Origin: Closterium sp. NIES-65
Taxonomy: Eukaryota > Streptophyta > Zygnematophyceae > Desmidiales > Closteriaceae
DNA length: 64,000 nucleotides
NCBI GenBank assembly: GCA_948144175.1
Contig: CANXME010002464.1
Coordinates: forward strand, 1-64,000
Direction: 5' to 3'
Shown: piece after piece, positions 51,130 through 61,302 of the stretch
Layout: each line of letters opens with the position of its first letter
Numbering within the stretch: the first letter of the stretch is position 1
Program-made: the position numbers and the translations under genes
Notes under the pieces: generated by a model
Databases searched by the model: none
Told to the model about the DNA's origin: nothing
Seen by the model: the letters and a program-made list of their open reading frames with translations, nothing else

Positions 51130-51262
51130 CAGCAGTGGGAGACGAAGGAGGAGGAGGAGGAGGGGACGGGACGCACAACCGACACCCCCACAACCATCAC
51201 CCCCACACCCACCCCCCCACGGCTGCACCGGGTCCAGGAGCGGCTGCTGCAGAGGCCAGGGG

Positions 51263-52010
51263 CGGCTGCTGCTGGGGCGGTTGCTCCAGGGGCTGCTGCT
51301 GCTGGGGCGGCTGCTCCAGGGGCTGCTGCTGCTGGGGCGGCTGCTCCAGGGGCTGCTGCTGCTAGGGCGGCTGCTCCAGGGGCTGCTGCTGCTGGGGCTG
51401 CTCCTGCTGGGGCGGCTCTTGCTGGGGCGGCTGCTCTAGGGGCTGCTGCTGCTGGGGCGGCTGCTCCAGGGGCTGCTGCTGCTGGGGCGGCTGCTCCAGG
51501 GGCTGCTGCTGCTAGGGCGGCTGCTCCAGGGGCTGCTGCTGCTGGGGCGGCTGCTCCAGGGGCTGCTGCTGCTGGGGCGGCTGCTCCAGGGGCTGCTGCT
51601 GCTGGGGCGGCTGCTCCAGGGGCTGCTGCTGCTGGGGCGGCTGCTCCAGGGGCTGCTGCTGCTGGGGCGGCTGCTCCAGGTGCTGCTGCTGCTGGGGCGG
51701 CTGCTCCGGGGGCTGCTGCTGCTGGTGTTGCTCCTGCTGGGGCGGCTGCTGCTGGGGCGGCTGCTGCTGGGGCGGCTGCTCCAGGGGCTGCTGCAGCTGG
51801 GGCGGCTGCTGCTGAGGCGGCTGCTCCAGGTGCTGCTGCTGCTGGGGCGGCTGCTCCAGGGGCTGCTGCTGCTGGGGCTGCTGCTGCTGGGGCGGCTGCT
51901 CCAGGGGCTGCTGCTGCTGGGGCGGCTGTTCGAGGGGCTGCTGCTGCTGGGGCGGCTGCTCCAGAGGCTGCTGCTGCTGGGGCGGCTGCTCCAGGGGCTG
52001 CTGCTGCAGC
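51263..52010. repeat. 30-bp minisatellite (GGGGCGGCTGCTCCAGGGGC..)
   Basis: About 25 units of 30 bp with shorter derivatives. As 30 is a multiple of three, regular 10-residue peptide repeats appear (GRLLQGLLLL on +, SSSPWSSRPS on -); I treat these as artefacts. It sits in the leader position of the copia remnant whose LTR is at 52374-52584. Confidence 0.95.
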
Positions 52011-52373
52011 GGAAATTAGGAGGGAGGGGAGGGGAAGGGCGCGGCCCCCAGGGTGCCCTGACGGGCGACGTGCTAGGGAGCTGCGCAGGCCCCCGAAAGT
52101 TCCCCGACGGGCGACGGGAGGGGACCGCGCGCAGGCCCCTCAGGCGCCGTGACGAGGCGACGGTCGGGGCCAGTGCGCGGGCCCCCAAGACGCCGCGACG
52201 AAGTAGGAGCCCGCCGCGCGCCTCGGGGCGCACGGCGGGCAGAAAACCGCCACGCATTCCGAGCGCGTGGCGGGAAGAAAAATAGAATGTCGCGCGCCAC
52301 AGGGCGCGCGACACACAGTAGGGCAGCCGAAGCAAGTGGGCCCACAGGCCAGGAGCTTTAAGCTCAGATAGCA

Positions 52374-52584
52374 TATTAAAGTTCTAGAGTGTAGTAGGCT
52401 TAGAAGCCATAGTTTAGGTGCCTTAGTAGCTTAGGTTTTAGGGTGTAAGGAAAATGTCAAGAAAGTTGAAAGGAGAGAATGTGATTCACTAGCAAGAGTT
52501 GGGATACAAGTACAACACCCTAAATTGGGTTGTACTCATTATAGAGTACCCCACTGCAGGCTAGACAGCAAATACATTCTGACA
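52374..52584 (-). repeat. Copia-type 5' LTR remnant with leader
   Basis: Minus strand: starts TGTCAGAATGTATTTGC and has the LTR core variant CTGCAGTGGGGTAC with TTAGGGTGTTGTACTTGTAT. A degenerate primer site (TGCTATCTGAGC, 52362-52373) and GGGCCCAC, as in other leaders, follow. The leader runs left through GC-rich sequence into the 30-bp array and then ends. No coding part or second LTR is present; CATTG follows at 52585. Confidence 0.6.
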
Positions 52585-52672
52585 CATTGGTCCCCTTCGT
52601 TTCCCATATCTGCACCCCCACTTTCATTTTTTCATTCAATTACTTGCTCTAGCCCGCCTAGCTGGCGAAGCC

Positions 52673-53838
52673 ATGGTGGAATTCATAGGGACCCACTTCC
52701 ATTTTAAGAAGAAAATGAAGCGCACGTGGCGATTAACCAACGACGGGTGGTATACCGTGAGCCTCCAGACCCTCCTGAACCACCAGCGCCTCCAGCGCCG
52801 TCTGCACCGCCTTCTCCTCCTGCTCCTTCTGCTCCTCCCGCTCCTCCTGCTCCTCCTGCACCGCTTGTTAACTGTTCTGCGTACACGCGCAATCGGCCCA
52901 TGCTCCAGCTCCTGCTGCCAGCTACTTTCAACGAATGAATGTCAGAGCTGGAGTCCAACAAGCCCACTGATGTGTACGTCCCACCTTCACCGCCGGCACC
53001 ACGATGGGGATAGCCCAGAGACTGTACGTGGGACGAGTCGGCTGTGGGCGCCGATGACGTTGTTGCTCCCGATGATGAGCCCTACGGCAATAGTGGAGAG
53101 CGTGTGGCAAAGGTGAAACGAGCGCCGAGGCTAGCACAGAGTCGGACTTGTTCCTAGAGGGCGGCGCAAGTGCTGCGGACAACGACGGCGTGGAGTCTTA
53201 CATATCCCCCGGTTAACAAATTAAGTCCCCACCTCTCTGTTGAGAACCGGGATGCCCGCCCCCCCTCTTGTAGGCATAAGCTGACACAACGTAAGCGGCA
53301 CTCGTACACCGCCCAGGAGAAGCTTAAGTGGCTCGTGCGCTTGGAAGTTGCAGCATCAATAAGCGAGGTGGCGCGGGAGTCCGACATCCACCGCAAGTAC
53401 CTGAATGAGTGGAAGCAGCACGCAGACCAGCTTAAGGACGCCCACAGCGCATGGAAACGTTTACACGGCCGCTGGAGAGCTTCGTGGTACTGTTTGATGG
53501 AGATGAAGGTCTACGTGCAACTCCTCGACTGGCGGCGCCGGGGTGTTGCACTTTCGGTCGGCAAACTGCAATGGTCTGGCGAGGTGATGAAAGTGCTGTT
53601 TCCAGACGTGAAATGGAAAGGGAGTCAGCGATGGTCGCAGCGGTTTCGTAAGCAGTGGAACCTTAGCGTCCGCATGAAAACCAAGGTGGCGCAGAAGACT
53701 CTACAATGTACATGCCTTGTGTTGTTTGAAGCACGCTCAAATTTGCTTGGTGTTTTTATTGATTTGAGTGCGCCCATATGTGTGTATCATGTTACTAACT
53801 TGCCTTCCCCCTTTGACATTTCATCCCCATGCGCAGAC
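52673..53838 (+). pseudogene. pogo/Tigger-like transposase, N-terminal part
   Basis: ATG at 52673 opens VEFIGTHFHFKKKMKRTWRL then TNDGWYT, then a Pro-rich stretch. After stops and a frame change, 53170-53841 carries a psq-type helix-turn-helix (KRHSYTAQEKLKWLVRLEVA, ASISEVARESDIHRKYLNEW). A second DNA-binding block follows: WSQRFRKQWNLSVRMKTKVA, QKTL, as in CENP-B/pogo proteins that bind transposon ends. The gene is split at 53838 by Copia 4 and resumes at 60810. Nonsense changes and lost frame make it dead. Confidence 0.75.
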
Positions 53839-53963
53839 TGAGAAACTGAACGAGAATGAATCGACTAAGGGAAACTTGGGTACAAGTGCAAACCCTAGAA
53901 AACTGTACCCCATATGTGCTACCCCACTATAGCCTACAGTAACTATGTCATATAAATCTGGCA
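53839..53963 (-). repeat. Copia 4 3' LTR
   Basis: 125 bp; on + it starts TGAGAAACTGAACGAG and ends AAATCTGGCA. A few differences from the 5' LTR (CGACTAAGGGAAAC/TGACTAAGGGAAAG, TGGCA/TGACA). Confidence 0.9.
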
Positions 53964-54170
53964 CACCCCTATCGGCAAAGTGGGGGAGAACAAGGGGTCA
54001 CAAGACCAGTCAAGCAAAGTAAAGCAAGCTCAGGGTGGATCACAAAGTCACCACACATTCCGAGCACAAGTTCAAGGCCACAAGGCCAGTTCACATGCAG
54101 GATTACATATATATATAAGGCTAGACAAGCAAGAGCAGGTGTATATATATATGCAACAGTATAAACAAGG

Positions 54171-54833
54171 TCAAGGGGTGAGCAAGTGAGGAAAGGTAGG
54201 CACAAGACCCAGCAGAGTACAGAAGCGCTGATGATCACAAGGCGCAAGTGCCTTGGTGAAGATATCAGCAGTGTTGGCCTCAGAGGCCACGTACGCAAGC
54301 CGCAGCTGACCACGCTGCTGTAGCTCACGAGCAAGGAAGTAGCGGAGAGCAATGTGCTTCGTTCTGTGCTCCAGTCTCTGCTCTCGACACAAGGCCAGCA
54401 TGGCCTTGTGGTCTACGTACAGCACTACAGAACGAGGCGGCTCTCCGAGGTCAGTCAGCAGGTAGGTGAGCCAGCGAAGCTCCTGTGCAGCCATGGCCCC
54501 GGCGTAGATCTCAGCCTCACAACTGGAGCCGAGAACAGAAGACGAGCGGGTAGCCCGCCACGAAACATAGCCGGAACCAAGGCTGAAGGTGTAACCCTGT
54601 GACGACCGCTGCGTAGCCTGGTCGTCAGCCCAAGAAGCGTCTGCGTGCCCAGTGAGGACCACTGGACTCTGCCCTCCAAGCACAAGCCCCATGCCCGACG
54701 TACTGCACAAGTAGCGCAACACCCTCTTCGCTGCAGCCATATGCTCCGGTCTGTGTCTCCCAGGAGAAACATAGCGTGCGAGAATGCTAAGAGGATATGC
54801 AAAGTCAGGTCGTGTGCAAGTCATCAGGTACAT
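54171..54833 (-). pseudogene. Copia 4 RNase H
   Basis: MYLMTCTRPDFAYPLSILAR begins a 220-codon frame with GHADASWADD, CEAEIYAGAMAAQELRW, YVDHKAMLALC (Asn to His after the catalytic Asp) and ANTADIFTKALAP, ending TGA at 54171-54173. A two-base loss near 54840-54860 separates it from the RT frame; two codons in PPRSVVLYVD are also missing relative to other copies. Confidence 0.9.
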
Positions 54834-54970
54834 GAGGCAACCAACAACTTTGGGTACGGGCCACTCGACTCTACGGACTCATCCGAAGGCAGAGCTGAGA
54901 GTGAGTGGCGAGTAGGCACAGGAGTGGCCTGAGGCGAGGAGTACGTGAAGCCGAAGCGCTGAAGAACCTG

Positions 54971-55666
54971 CTACACCATGTGTGACTGAGTCAGGGTAAT
55001 GGTGCGGCGTGCTCTGTCCCGAGTGATCTGGAAGCCAAGGTAGCTGCGCAGTTCACCCACGTCGGTGCACGTGTGTCTCTTCTGCAGCTCCGACATCACG
55101 TGGGCGAGTCCAGCATTGTCAGCTGTGGCAAAGACCAAGTCGTCAACGTACACGAGGATGTAGAACGGCGGCAAAGAAGTGTCGGTGCGCGAAAACAGCG
55201 ACGGGTCGGCAGTAGAGGGAGCAAACCCAAGAGCCGCAAGTGTAGTCCTCAGTGTGTCGTGCCACTCACGCGGTGCCTAGCGGAGACCGTAGACTAGATG
55301 CCGAAGGCTCCACTGGGTGCCAGGAGGAAAAGACCCAGTGACGCTAGGTGGGCAACGCAGCCAGATCTCCTCGTGCAGGCTGCCATGCAAGAAAGCAGTG
55401 CAGAAGTCAAGAGAGTGTAGCTCGTAGTCACGGTGAGCAGCTATGTGCAGCAGTACCCAAAGAGTGGTCATCTTCGGGGTGGGGTAGTCAACTCCCTGCC
55501 GCTGACTGAAGCCACGAGCCACGTAACGCGCCTTGAAGACAGGCGGAGAGCCCGGCGGCCGCTTCACCCTGAAAATCCACATGCCACTGACGATGTTCGC
55601 CCCAGGCGGGGGAACCTCGTCAACGTAGGTGCCTGTGGAAATCCAGGAAGCTATCTCTGTGTCCAT
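54971..55666 (-). pseudogene. Copia 4 reverse transcriptase, broken
   Basis: Frame 55277-55666: WISTGTYVDEVPPPGANIVS, FKARYVARGFSQRQGVDY, then a deletion of about five codons before PTPKMTTLWVLLHIAAHRDY; it stops at TAG (55277-55279) where others have CAG in GLRQAPREWHD. Frame 54971-55174 has ILVYVDDLVFATADNAGL and ends at TAG (54971-54973), again at a Gln (HMVQQVLQ). YVDD is intact, but the protein is interrupted. Confidence 0.9.
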
Positions 55667-55678
55667 AGCTGCCTGCCA

Positions 55679-58600
55679 CTAAGAGGAGAAGGGACCCTCT
55701 ATCGCCTTCGCGTAAGAGCGCGGAGTCGGGATGTCAAGTGCATCCGGGTCTCCCTCAGGGGCAAGCAATACGGACACGAGATGAGGTGAAGCAGTAGCCA
55801 AACACTGGAACTCCTCCTGCGTGTCCTCAAGGACGTCCGTGCCAAGGGCACACTCACCCCCGACGGACGGAGGACAGACAGACTCAAACTCAGCGACAAG
55901 ACTAGCAGCGTAGTCTAGACGACAGCGAGCAGCAAAGTCGACGAGCTCATTAACTAGGGCAGATGCAGCAGTGGACTCAAAGGAAGGGTCGGTGACGACA
56001 GTAGCAAGGAGACGCGTGACAGTAGGATTGGCAGCACGAAGAGAGTCCGACTCCGGGTCGGGAAGAGCAGGAAGAGAGGACTCAGGAGGAGAAGGCAAAG
56101 GGGCACGCAGAGGAGCAGTGGATGGACGCAGAGACATCTGGTGCGTGCCAGGGACAGGAGGAGGACGTTGACGCGAACCACGACCACTAGTGCGAGCAGG
56201 ACGCACATGCGACGTAGAGCGAAACGCAGGCTTAGGACCAGTGTAGGGAGAAGGAGTAGGCAGTGGGGAGGCCGGCTGTAACTGTAACTCTGACGGGACT
56301 GGCTGTGGACACTCTAAGGGAGAAGGAGGACCAGTAGAAGGCGGAAGACCAAGAACCTGCTGAAGGAGCGGAACGAAGTACGGCCGAGGCCGCGCGGCCA
56401 CTTCAGACACAGCACGGACAGCACTAGTACTACCAGCGGCAGCACCAGCGCCAGGAGCACCTCCAGCTCCAGTACCTCCAGCAGCACCAGTAGCACCCCC
56501 AGCAGGACCGCCTCCAGGACCGACAGCAGTAGCCTCAGCGCCAACACCCTCAGCAGCTCCAGCTTCAGTCGTACCCGCAGGCCCAGCAGCTCCAGTACTC
56601 CCAGTACGAGCACCTCCGGGCTCAGCACCCCCAGGCACAGCACCCCCAGTAGTAGCACCCTCAGGCTCAGCACCCCCACGCGTAGCACCCACACGCTCAG
56701 CACCCCCAGAGTCAGCACCCCCAGGCTCAGCACCCTCAGTAGCACCAGAGTCACCAGTAACCTCGACAAGCTCGACTGCGTCTACGTGGGACACACCTGA
56801 AGGGGCAGGACCCTGAGGGGGGTGGGGGTCTACCGGGGGGGGACCTGGCACAAGGAAGAGCGGTGGCGGGGGGAGGGACGGAGTGCGGTAGGGGAAGAGG
56901 CGGTAGTAGGAGACCGACTCGTCAAACGTGACGTCCTGGGAGGACAGAACACGGCGAGAGGTGGGGTGGTAGAACTGCCACCCTGGCGCGTCAGGGGGGA
57001 AGCCAAGGAAGACGCAAGGAGCAGCACGAGGGGACAGCTTGTGCGCAGACAAGTCGCGGACAAACGCCCGAGATCCCCAGATACGGAACGCAGACGCATC
57101 GCCAACCTTCTCCGTCCCCAGCAAAGCTGGGGAGGTCTCCGGAATGAAGACCCTGGGGTGAAGGTTGATCTGATGCGCCGCGTACCGAACCGCAAACGGC
57201 CACAGAAAATGGGGAGCCGCATGCATCATGGACGTACGGGCGACGTCCATGACCATGCTAATGCGGCGCTCAGCAATCCCATTTTGCTGTGGAGATTCTG
57301 GAAGCGAGAAGGTCTTGCGGATGCCTCGTGCACGACAGTAGGCTCGCAGAAGGCCAGAGGAGAACTCTTCGCCTCTGTCAGAGTGCAGACGCAGAACAGG
57401 AAAGTCCGAGCCGAAACTCTTCCTCAGGTGGAGACGAGCTGCGCGGATCCAGTCGATCAACACCTCAGTGACATCACCCTTGCTGCGCAAGGGGAAGACT
57501 GTGGTGTAACGCGAGTAGTCGTCAACCACCAGCAGGAAGTAGCGCTCGTGACCCTGTCCACGGACGCGGGCGGGGCCCCACACGTCCATGTGAAGCGTCT
57601 GTAGCGGGGCCTCTGTCGGAAGAAACTGGGAGAAGTGAGGGGCAGCCCGCTGCCGACCCTCGACACAGGGGACACAGGTAGGGCCAGGGCCCTGAGGAAG
57701 GGGAGGGAGGGACCGAGGGAGACCGGAAAAAAGAAGACGGGAGGCCATGCCTCTGAGCCGAAGCAGAGAGGGGTGACCAAGGCGGTGGTGCCAGAGGAGA
57801 GTCTCGTGAGACAGGAGACGACACGAATAGGGGGCAGACTCAGGACCAGACCTGGACGCTGCAGCAAACACCTGACCCAACGCAGTGACCCTACCAGACT
57901 CAACAACCGGAGGAGACGCAGTGGTCAGTGTGTACAGGCTCGACCCCGGCCGACGAGTAAACGTGGCCAAGTGTCGGCCCGTCTGAGCGTCCGTGCAGTG
58001 GGTCACCTGCTGGCTTGCAGGAGTGAACCGGTGAACTCCCCCATCCTGTAGGTCAGCACCACTCACCAAGTTCGTAGAGAACGAGGGGAGGTAAAGACCC
58101 GACAGGGTGCCAGTGGAAGCCGCTGGACACGGGAGGACAGTGGAGAAGTGAGCAAGGACAGGACCTTGAGAGGGGTCTGCCAGAGAGAGTGCAACTGGAC
58201 GACCAAGCAGCGTGAGTGTGGTGCGGTCTCGAAAGAAGGAGCGAGAAGCCCCCGAGTCAAGGGTGAAGGTGAGGGAGGCCGAAGCCGACTCGGTACCTGA
58301 GAGCGCGGACTCACCAGCACCTGAGGAAGCAGACGCACTAGCACCTAGAGCAGCAGCCTCGCTAGCACCTAGAGCAGCAGCCTCGCTAGCACCTAGAGCA
58401 GCAGCCTCACCAGTACCTAGAGCAGCAGTCTCAATGCCCGGGTCGGGCGGGAAACACCGGTAACAGTCACCCTCATCACTAATAGTCACAGCATACATGG
58501 CAGCAAGAATAGCATCAAAGTCAAGGTCAAAGATAGCTACTCCCGCCCTAGGCTCAACCCAGCGGGGGATCTCCTTGGCCTCCGGGAACTGGTGATGCCA

Positions 58601-59149
58601 AGCGTCCGTCAGGCGGCCAAAGCAGCGCTGGGTGGAGTGCGCACCCCCGCACTGTTCACCCGCACGGTCGCCGGTGCGTACGACGTAGGTGCACGGACCA
58701 GTACCCCCACCCCGCTGGCGTGCAGCGTACCACTCACGGAGCTGCTGAGGGGGGGGGATGTCACGAGTGCGCTGCTGCTGCTGCTGCTGCTGGTGCTGAC
58801 CCCCACCAGAGGCGACCCTCTGCGCAGCGCCACCCCGACCAGCTCCACCTCCTCCGCCGCCGCCTCCTCCACCGCCGCCACCTCCGCCACCTCCGCTCCC
58901 ACCGCCACCGCCGCCGCCGCCTCCGCCTCCACTGCCGCCACCGACACCTCCACCCCCGCCACCACTCCCACCACCACCCCCACCCCCTCCACTTTCTCCA
59001 CCGCCACCTCCGCCACCCCCGCCCGCCCCTCCAGCACCCTTGCACCCCTTGCCCTTGCCGGTGCGGCGTCTCCTGCTCGGGGCAGACGCAGCGCTGATCG
59101 ACTCGAAATTAACGAGGTCGGCTGCAGCAGTAGAGGCAACAGAGGGCAA
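55679..59149 (-). pseudogene. Copia 4 gag end, protease, integrase and linker
   Basis: The 1156-codon frame starts in the late gag (LPSVASTAAADLVNFESI), with Gly-rich region, Gln run, QQLREWYAARQRGGGTGP, finger C-x13-C-x3-H-x4-C and protease LDSGASRSFFRDRT. Integrase has HHRLGHPSLLRLRGMASR...CVPC, DVWGPARVRG, DDYSRYTTVF, HSDRGEEFSS and SPQQNGIAERRIS. The linker leads to SYAKAIEGPFSS and TAG at 55679-55681, where others read SSQWQ. Catalytic Asp, Asp, Glu are present. Confidence 0.9.
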
Positions 59150-59315
59150 AAGGGGGGAGGGGGAACACCCCTCAAAGACGGGGGTGCGAGGGTCACCACG
59201 AGAGGCTCCTACAACGTCTATGCTCTTCTCAACTGCTAGGAGGGCCTTCTCGAGGAGGTCAACGGTGAGAGGAAGTGGTCCCTGACTACGCGAAGGGAGT
59301 CAGGGAGTCGAGTGA

Positions 59316-59810
59316 CTATGTAGTAGAGGGTGATGTACATGGGGGGGGGTTCTTGGCGCAGAACTCAGCAAGAAGCGCAGCGCGGTAGCGAGTGTCACTA
59401 GTGCGGAGGTGCGTAATGAGGTCAGCGACTGTGGGAAAGGCAGCAAGGTCAGGGAAGAGGTACGGTAGTATGAGGAGGCTCAGTGCAGCAGTTGCAGGGG
59501 AGGAGTAGCGCGCAACTACAGCGTCGTACAGGGTCTGAGCACTCTTGTATTGGCTAAAGTGCGCACGCTCAGAGGTAGGCAGGTGGCGACGCATAGCAAG
59601 ACGTGCAGCAGCATCGCGTGTGGCCCACTGTGAGCGAACAGTGGCGTCGGCATCAGCAGCAGGGGTAGGAGAGGCACCAGAGGTGAGGTCAAAGAGGGAG
59701 AGACCGTCTGCCCTATCGCCCTGTAGGAAAAGCTGCAGGTCATCTACCCAGACGTCAAAGTCAATGGCCCGACCCTCAGCGTCAAAAGCGAGGACACTAG
59801 GGGTAGCCAT
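59316..59810 (-). pseudogene. Copia 4 gag N-terminal core
   Basis: MATPSVLAFDAEGRAIDFDV opens the gag core through FSQYKSAQTLYDAVVARYSS, LITHLRTSDTRYRAALLAEF. At the C run (9 C, on + the G run 59341-59349) the frame shifts and stops at 59316-59318; the family frame continues as MYITLYYIVTRLPDS toward 59149. The in-frame length in Copia 2 is 10 C. Confidence 0.9.
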
Positions 59811-59825
59811 GACAGCAGTAGACTA

Positions 59826-60684
59826 GCAGCGCGAATAATAGGGTAAGGGCAGTGCAGTGACAGAGGCACTGCTCTTACCGGACAGGGCGGCTTGGCGGCT
59901 CGGCAACTCGGGCAGCTCGGCGATACGGCGGCTCGGCAGAAACTGCGGCTCGGCGACTCGGCGGCTCGGGCGGCTCGGCGGTACGGCGGCTCGGCAGCAA
60001 CTGCAGCTCGGTGGCTTGGCAACCCGGCGGCTCGGGCGGCTCATGTGGCGCGGCGGCTCGGGCGGCTTGGGTGGATCGGGCGGCTCAGCAGCAGCTCGGC
60101 GGCGCCGGCGGCTCGGTGGTGACGGCGGGGCCGCGTGGGGACGGCGGCGGGGCCGGGTGGAGCGGCGGCGGGGCCGGTTGGAGCGGCGTCGGGGCCGGTA
60201 GAGGCGGCGCCGGGGCCGGGAAGGGCAGCGCTGGGGCCGCAGGGGTAGGCGACGGGGCCAGCAGAGGCGGCGCCGAGGCAGGGAAGGGCAGCGCCGAGGC
60301 CGCAGGGGTAGGCGACGGGGCCGCTAGGGCGGCTAGGAGGGGGGGGGTCGCGAGGGCGGCTTGAAGAGGCCGCGAGGGCGGTTAGAAAGGGCCGCGAGGG
60401 CGGCGTGAAAGGGCCGCGAAGGCGGCGCAACGCGACGGAGCCGCGAGGGCGGCGGATCGGGGCCGCGAGGGCGGCGCGACGCGGCCGCTAGGGCGGCGCG
60501 ACGTGAAGGGGCCGCGAGGGCGACGCGACGGGGCCGCAAGCGCGACGTGACGTGGCCGCTAAGGCGGCGCGACAGGGTCGAAAGAGGGGAGCCCGACTCG
60601 GGCAGTGTAGAGCGCACTCCGGGCAAGGAAAAAAAGGTGGTGGGCCCTAGGAACAGTTCCCACAGGGGAACCTGCTCGATACCA
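59826..60684 (-). other. Copia 4 leader, GGCGGCTCGGCGG and GCCGCGAGGGCGGC repeats
   Basis: Between the primer site and gag ATG (59810) there are two kinds of GC-rich repeat: GGCTCGGCGGC types (about 59885-60110) and GGCCGCGAGGGCGGCGCGAC types (about 60340-60580). Arg/Ala/Pro-rich frames are artefacts. Confidence 0.8.
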
Positions 60685-60809
60685 TGAGAAACTGAACGAG
60701 AATGAATTGACTAAGGGAAAGTTGGGTACAAGTGCAAACCCTAGAAAACTGTACCCCATATGTGCTACCCCACTATAGCCTACAGTAACTATGTCATATA
60801 AATCTGACA
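60685..60809 (-). repeat. Copia 4 5' LTR
   Basis: 125 bp matching 53839-53963; flanked inside by the primer site complement ACCTGCTCGATACCA and outside by CAGAC. Confidence 0.95.
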
Positions 60810-60814
60810 CAGAC

Positions 60815-61302
60815 GTGGATGGCAAGGAATTTTGGACGTTCGTACGTAAAGCTCGGCGTGATTACGACATCGACGTGTGCTACATAATGAACGCCGCCTA
60901 GACTCCTCTGTGGCTGGAGATATCGGAGACAACCACCATAGAGCAGACGAGCGTGAAGTCAGTGCCCATCCGAAATGGTGGGTACCAGAAAGAATGAGTC
61001 ACTGTGATGTTGGCGTGCATAGCAACGGGGGAGAAGCTAAAAACGTGGGTGTTCTTCAAACGCAAGAAAGTGCTAAAGGGTGATTTCCCGAATAGTAAGC
61101 TCTGAGGTTGTGACTTTTTGTGGCTGTTTCATATAAGAAATAAACTAATGACTGTATCATTTTGCTTAAGCGCGGATGTGGTCGTCGGCTGCCAAAACAA
61201 TGGCTGGATGGAAGCCAAGAATATCATCTAGTGGCTCGACGAGGCAATGGTGCCTTTTATCAAGCCCAAGTTTGGCGTCCTTCGAAAGTTGCCGTTCAGC
61301 CC
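60815..61302 (+). pseudogene. pogo/Tigger-like transposase, catalytic part
   Basis: It resumes after Copia 4: DVDGKEFWTFVRKARRDYDI, DVCYIMNAA, TAG (60899-60901), TPLWLEISETTTIE...VKSVPIRNGGYQKE, TGA, VTVMLACIATGEKLKTWVFF, KRKKVLKGDFPNS. Pogo DDE_1 transposases have N-x-D-(E/Q)-T-P at the first catalytic Asp; here the position reads Ala followed by a stop. A GTAAGC donor and GCTTAAG acceptor may bound a short intron (about 61094-61169), after which VVVGCQNNGWMEAKNII, TAG, WLDEAMVPFIKPKFGVL resembles the family's gWm...Wl block. It is truncated by the next copia. Confidence 0.75.

Larger units (their letters stand above)
53839..60809 (-). mobile_element. Copia 4, Ty1/copia element
   Basis: 125-bp LTRs at 53839-53963 and 60685-60809 and target duplication CAGAC (53834-53838 and 60810-60814) bound it. 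The primer site, minus strand, reads TGGTATCGAGCAGGTTCCC, identical to Copia 2. Gag, protease, integrase, RT and RNase H are all present but broken by one frameshift in gag, three TAG codons and small deletions. Confidence 0.95.

Noticed and set aside
51436-52374. 312-codon Ser/Pro/Trp-rich minus-strand ORF
   Set aside because: A 30-bp repeat translated; 30 is a multiple of three, so any stop-free frame stays open.
53169-53841. Host transcription factor with an HTH_psq domain
   Set aside because: The second DNA-binding block and the DDE-like remainder beyond Copia 4 point to a pogo-type transposase, and the reading is broken.
35185-61231. Reassigned genetic code with TAG as glutamine
   Set aside because: TAG occurs as a plausible terminal stop in the LINE frames and Copia 6, the affected proteins carry other lesions, and CHG deamination explains the pattern more simply. 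Not fully excluded.
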